Positions 62,959 to 64,000 of a DNA stretch of 64,000 nucleotides are shown here, piece after piece. A program made the translations under genes and the position numbers. The stretch spans positions 1-64,000 of the forward strand of contig JAMWET010003098.1 in NCBI GenBank assembly GCA_024036415.1, in the 5' to 3' direction. Origin of the DNA: Prochilodus magdalenae (lineage: Eukaryota > Chordata > Actinopteri > Characiformes > Prochilodontidae). Numbering within the stretch: the first letter of the stretch is position 1; every line of letters begins with the position of its first letter. The notes beneath the pieces are model-generated. The model saw only the letters and a program-made list of their open reading frames with translations, was not told the origin of the DNA and made no database searches.

Positions 62959-63320
62959 TCATTGTTTCTTTTTTTCTCAGACATTTTGACCTGCCTATTT
63001 TACTTTCTATCTTTTGTTGGTTTCATGCTACTCTCTCTCTCTCTTTCTCTCTTACTTGATCATTTCTTTATTTCTCTTTCTTTCTTTTTCAGACATTTTT
63101 TGTTAGATTTGTTCTTTCTTTCTTTCTTTTTCAAACATTTTTTGTTAGTTAGATTCATTAATTAGATTCATCATTAATTAGTCTGACACTGATGTCTATT
63201 CAAATGATCATAAGTGACAGAACCCTGAAGGAGAACACTTTTCATTAGCTAGAACCAAGCTCTGTCCAACAGCTCAAAACAAGCTCAAAACAAAGTGACT
63301 GCTGTACCCTGATTGGTGGG
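62485..63320 (+). repeat. Interspersed repeat F, second copy, with a pyrimidine-rich expansion
   Basis: The outer parts are the reverse complement of 40.92-41.43 kb (GTGGTGGACAAAGGACACAAA end; AAAGTGACTGCTGTACCCTG end). The middle is expanded by about 370 bases, flanked by two related CATTAATTAGTCTG and TGTCTATTCAAATGA blocks (62741-62777 and 63172-63209). Confidence 0.6.
62928..62960. repeat. TTTC microsatellite in a pyrimidine-rich stretch
   Basis: Eight TTTC units; T/C-rich sequence with shorter TTTC and TC runs continues to about 63130. Confidence 0.95.
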
Positions 63321-63905
63321 CTCACTTCCCACTTTATTTGTTTAGACATGTTACATTTATACGCACATATAAGCCAAAAAGAAGGACAGATTTGGCCAGA
63401 ATGTAGTGGAGTAATCAGTAAGATATTAGACTCTTAGTAAACAGTCACTTCAGCACAGATATACCAAAGCAACTACGTACTTAAGGACACTAACACATTA
63501 CAGACCCTCTGCAGTAGATTAACAGAAAGCACAGTCAGAGCTGCTTTATCATTACGTGAAAACAGAGTGAGCACATGTTTCTTAACTTAGTTAAATAACA
63601 GACAGACTTGTGAAAAATAAATTGAACGGGCTGCGTCTAGCAGAGAAGGACTGTCCAGTCTTGTGAGACTTTAACCGATAATTAATATATCACAAAATCA
63701 GCTGATTAGCCACACGTGCATTCACGCAGGTCTTGCTCACATTTTGTATTACCATCTGACCAAGGAGCCTTATTTGCTGTCAGACAAAAATGGACAGCAA
63801 AATGTTTAGACCATGTAAACCATGTCAACGGCTTCCATCTCTGCCATGATCGCTCAGCTGACTAACCTGCTCAACACACTGCAGCACAGCCCTTCTGTAG
63901 ACACC
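63321..63905. other. Intergenic: no feature recognised
   Basis: No exon or element recognised. Confidence 0.5.
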
Positions 63906-63929
63906 ATGTGTTCAGGACTGTTCATCATG

Positions 63930-64000
63930 GGGCTGCCCATACACCGATTTGTTGATCATCTCCACCAAGATAAAAGATGATGACCTGCTGCCATTCAAAG
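63930..64000 (-). mobile_element. Tc1-like transposon fragment, family B copy 7, cut by the window end
   Basis: Read on the minus strand: ATGGCAGCAGGTCATCATCT, TTTATCTTGGTGGAGATGAT, and CAAATCGGTGTATGGG, matching the first DDE region of copies 4 and 5. The 5' part of the element would lie beyond 64000. Confidence 0.6.

Overview
This window is vertebrate nuclear DNA, almost certainly from a ray-finned (teleost) fish. Exons are short, have GT..AG borders and lie in long AT-rich introns. The non-coding DNA is full of repeats typical of teleosts: Tc1-like transposon remnants, a tRNA-derived SINE, LINE 3' ends and long TC, TA, CA and GA microsatellites. I see no bacterial operon, rRNA gene, free-standing tRNA gene, CRISPR array or intact virus.

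The one gene I can identify is a synaptotagmin of the Syt3/5/6/10 subgroup, best matched to syt10. It runs on the + strand from the window start (inside intron 1) to a stop codon at 19489. Six coding exons are present: 2301-2754, 3866-4418, 14197-14317, 15481-15652, 15756-15885 and 19421-19489. Joined with matching phases they give 499 residues: a membrane segment, a proline-rich linker, a C2A domain, a C2B domain and a short serine/proline tail. Exon 1, which should hold the luminal N-terminus, is not visible and probably lies upstream.

From about 20 kb to the end, the window looks like a gene-poor region. It holds a Tc1-like element with a nested 1.5-kb insertion (24.1-27.1 kb), a SINE (27.2 kb), several scattered deletion derivatives of one Tc1-like family (6.2, 16.8, 30.0, 33.5, 44.9, 59.1 and 63.9 kb), a 0.9-kb non-autonomous Tc1-like element with long terminal inverted repeats (42.4-43.3 kb), a 31-copy 37-bp minisatellite (50.1-51.2 kb) and a truncated LINE (52.3 kb). 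One orphan exon-like segment at 53155-53302 has good splice sites and an open frame but no recognised family.

I did not find a clearly new biological system. The observations most worth a second look are a perfect 36-bp hairpin in syt10 intron 4, the 185-bp higher-order pattern in the minisatellite, the nested insertion, the 0.9-kb element that fuses a transposase DNA-binding end to its 3' end, and the orphan exon. Family assignments rest on remembered family features, since no database search was possible.
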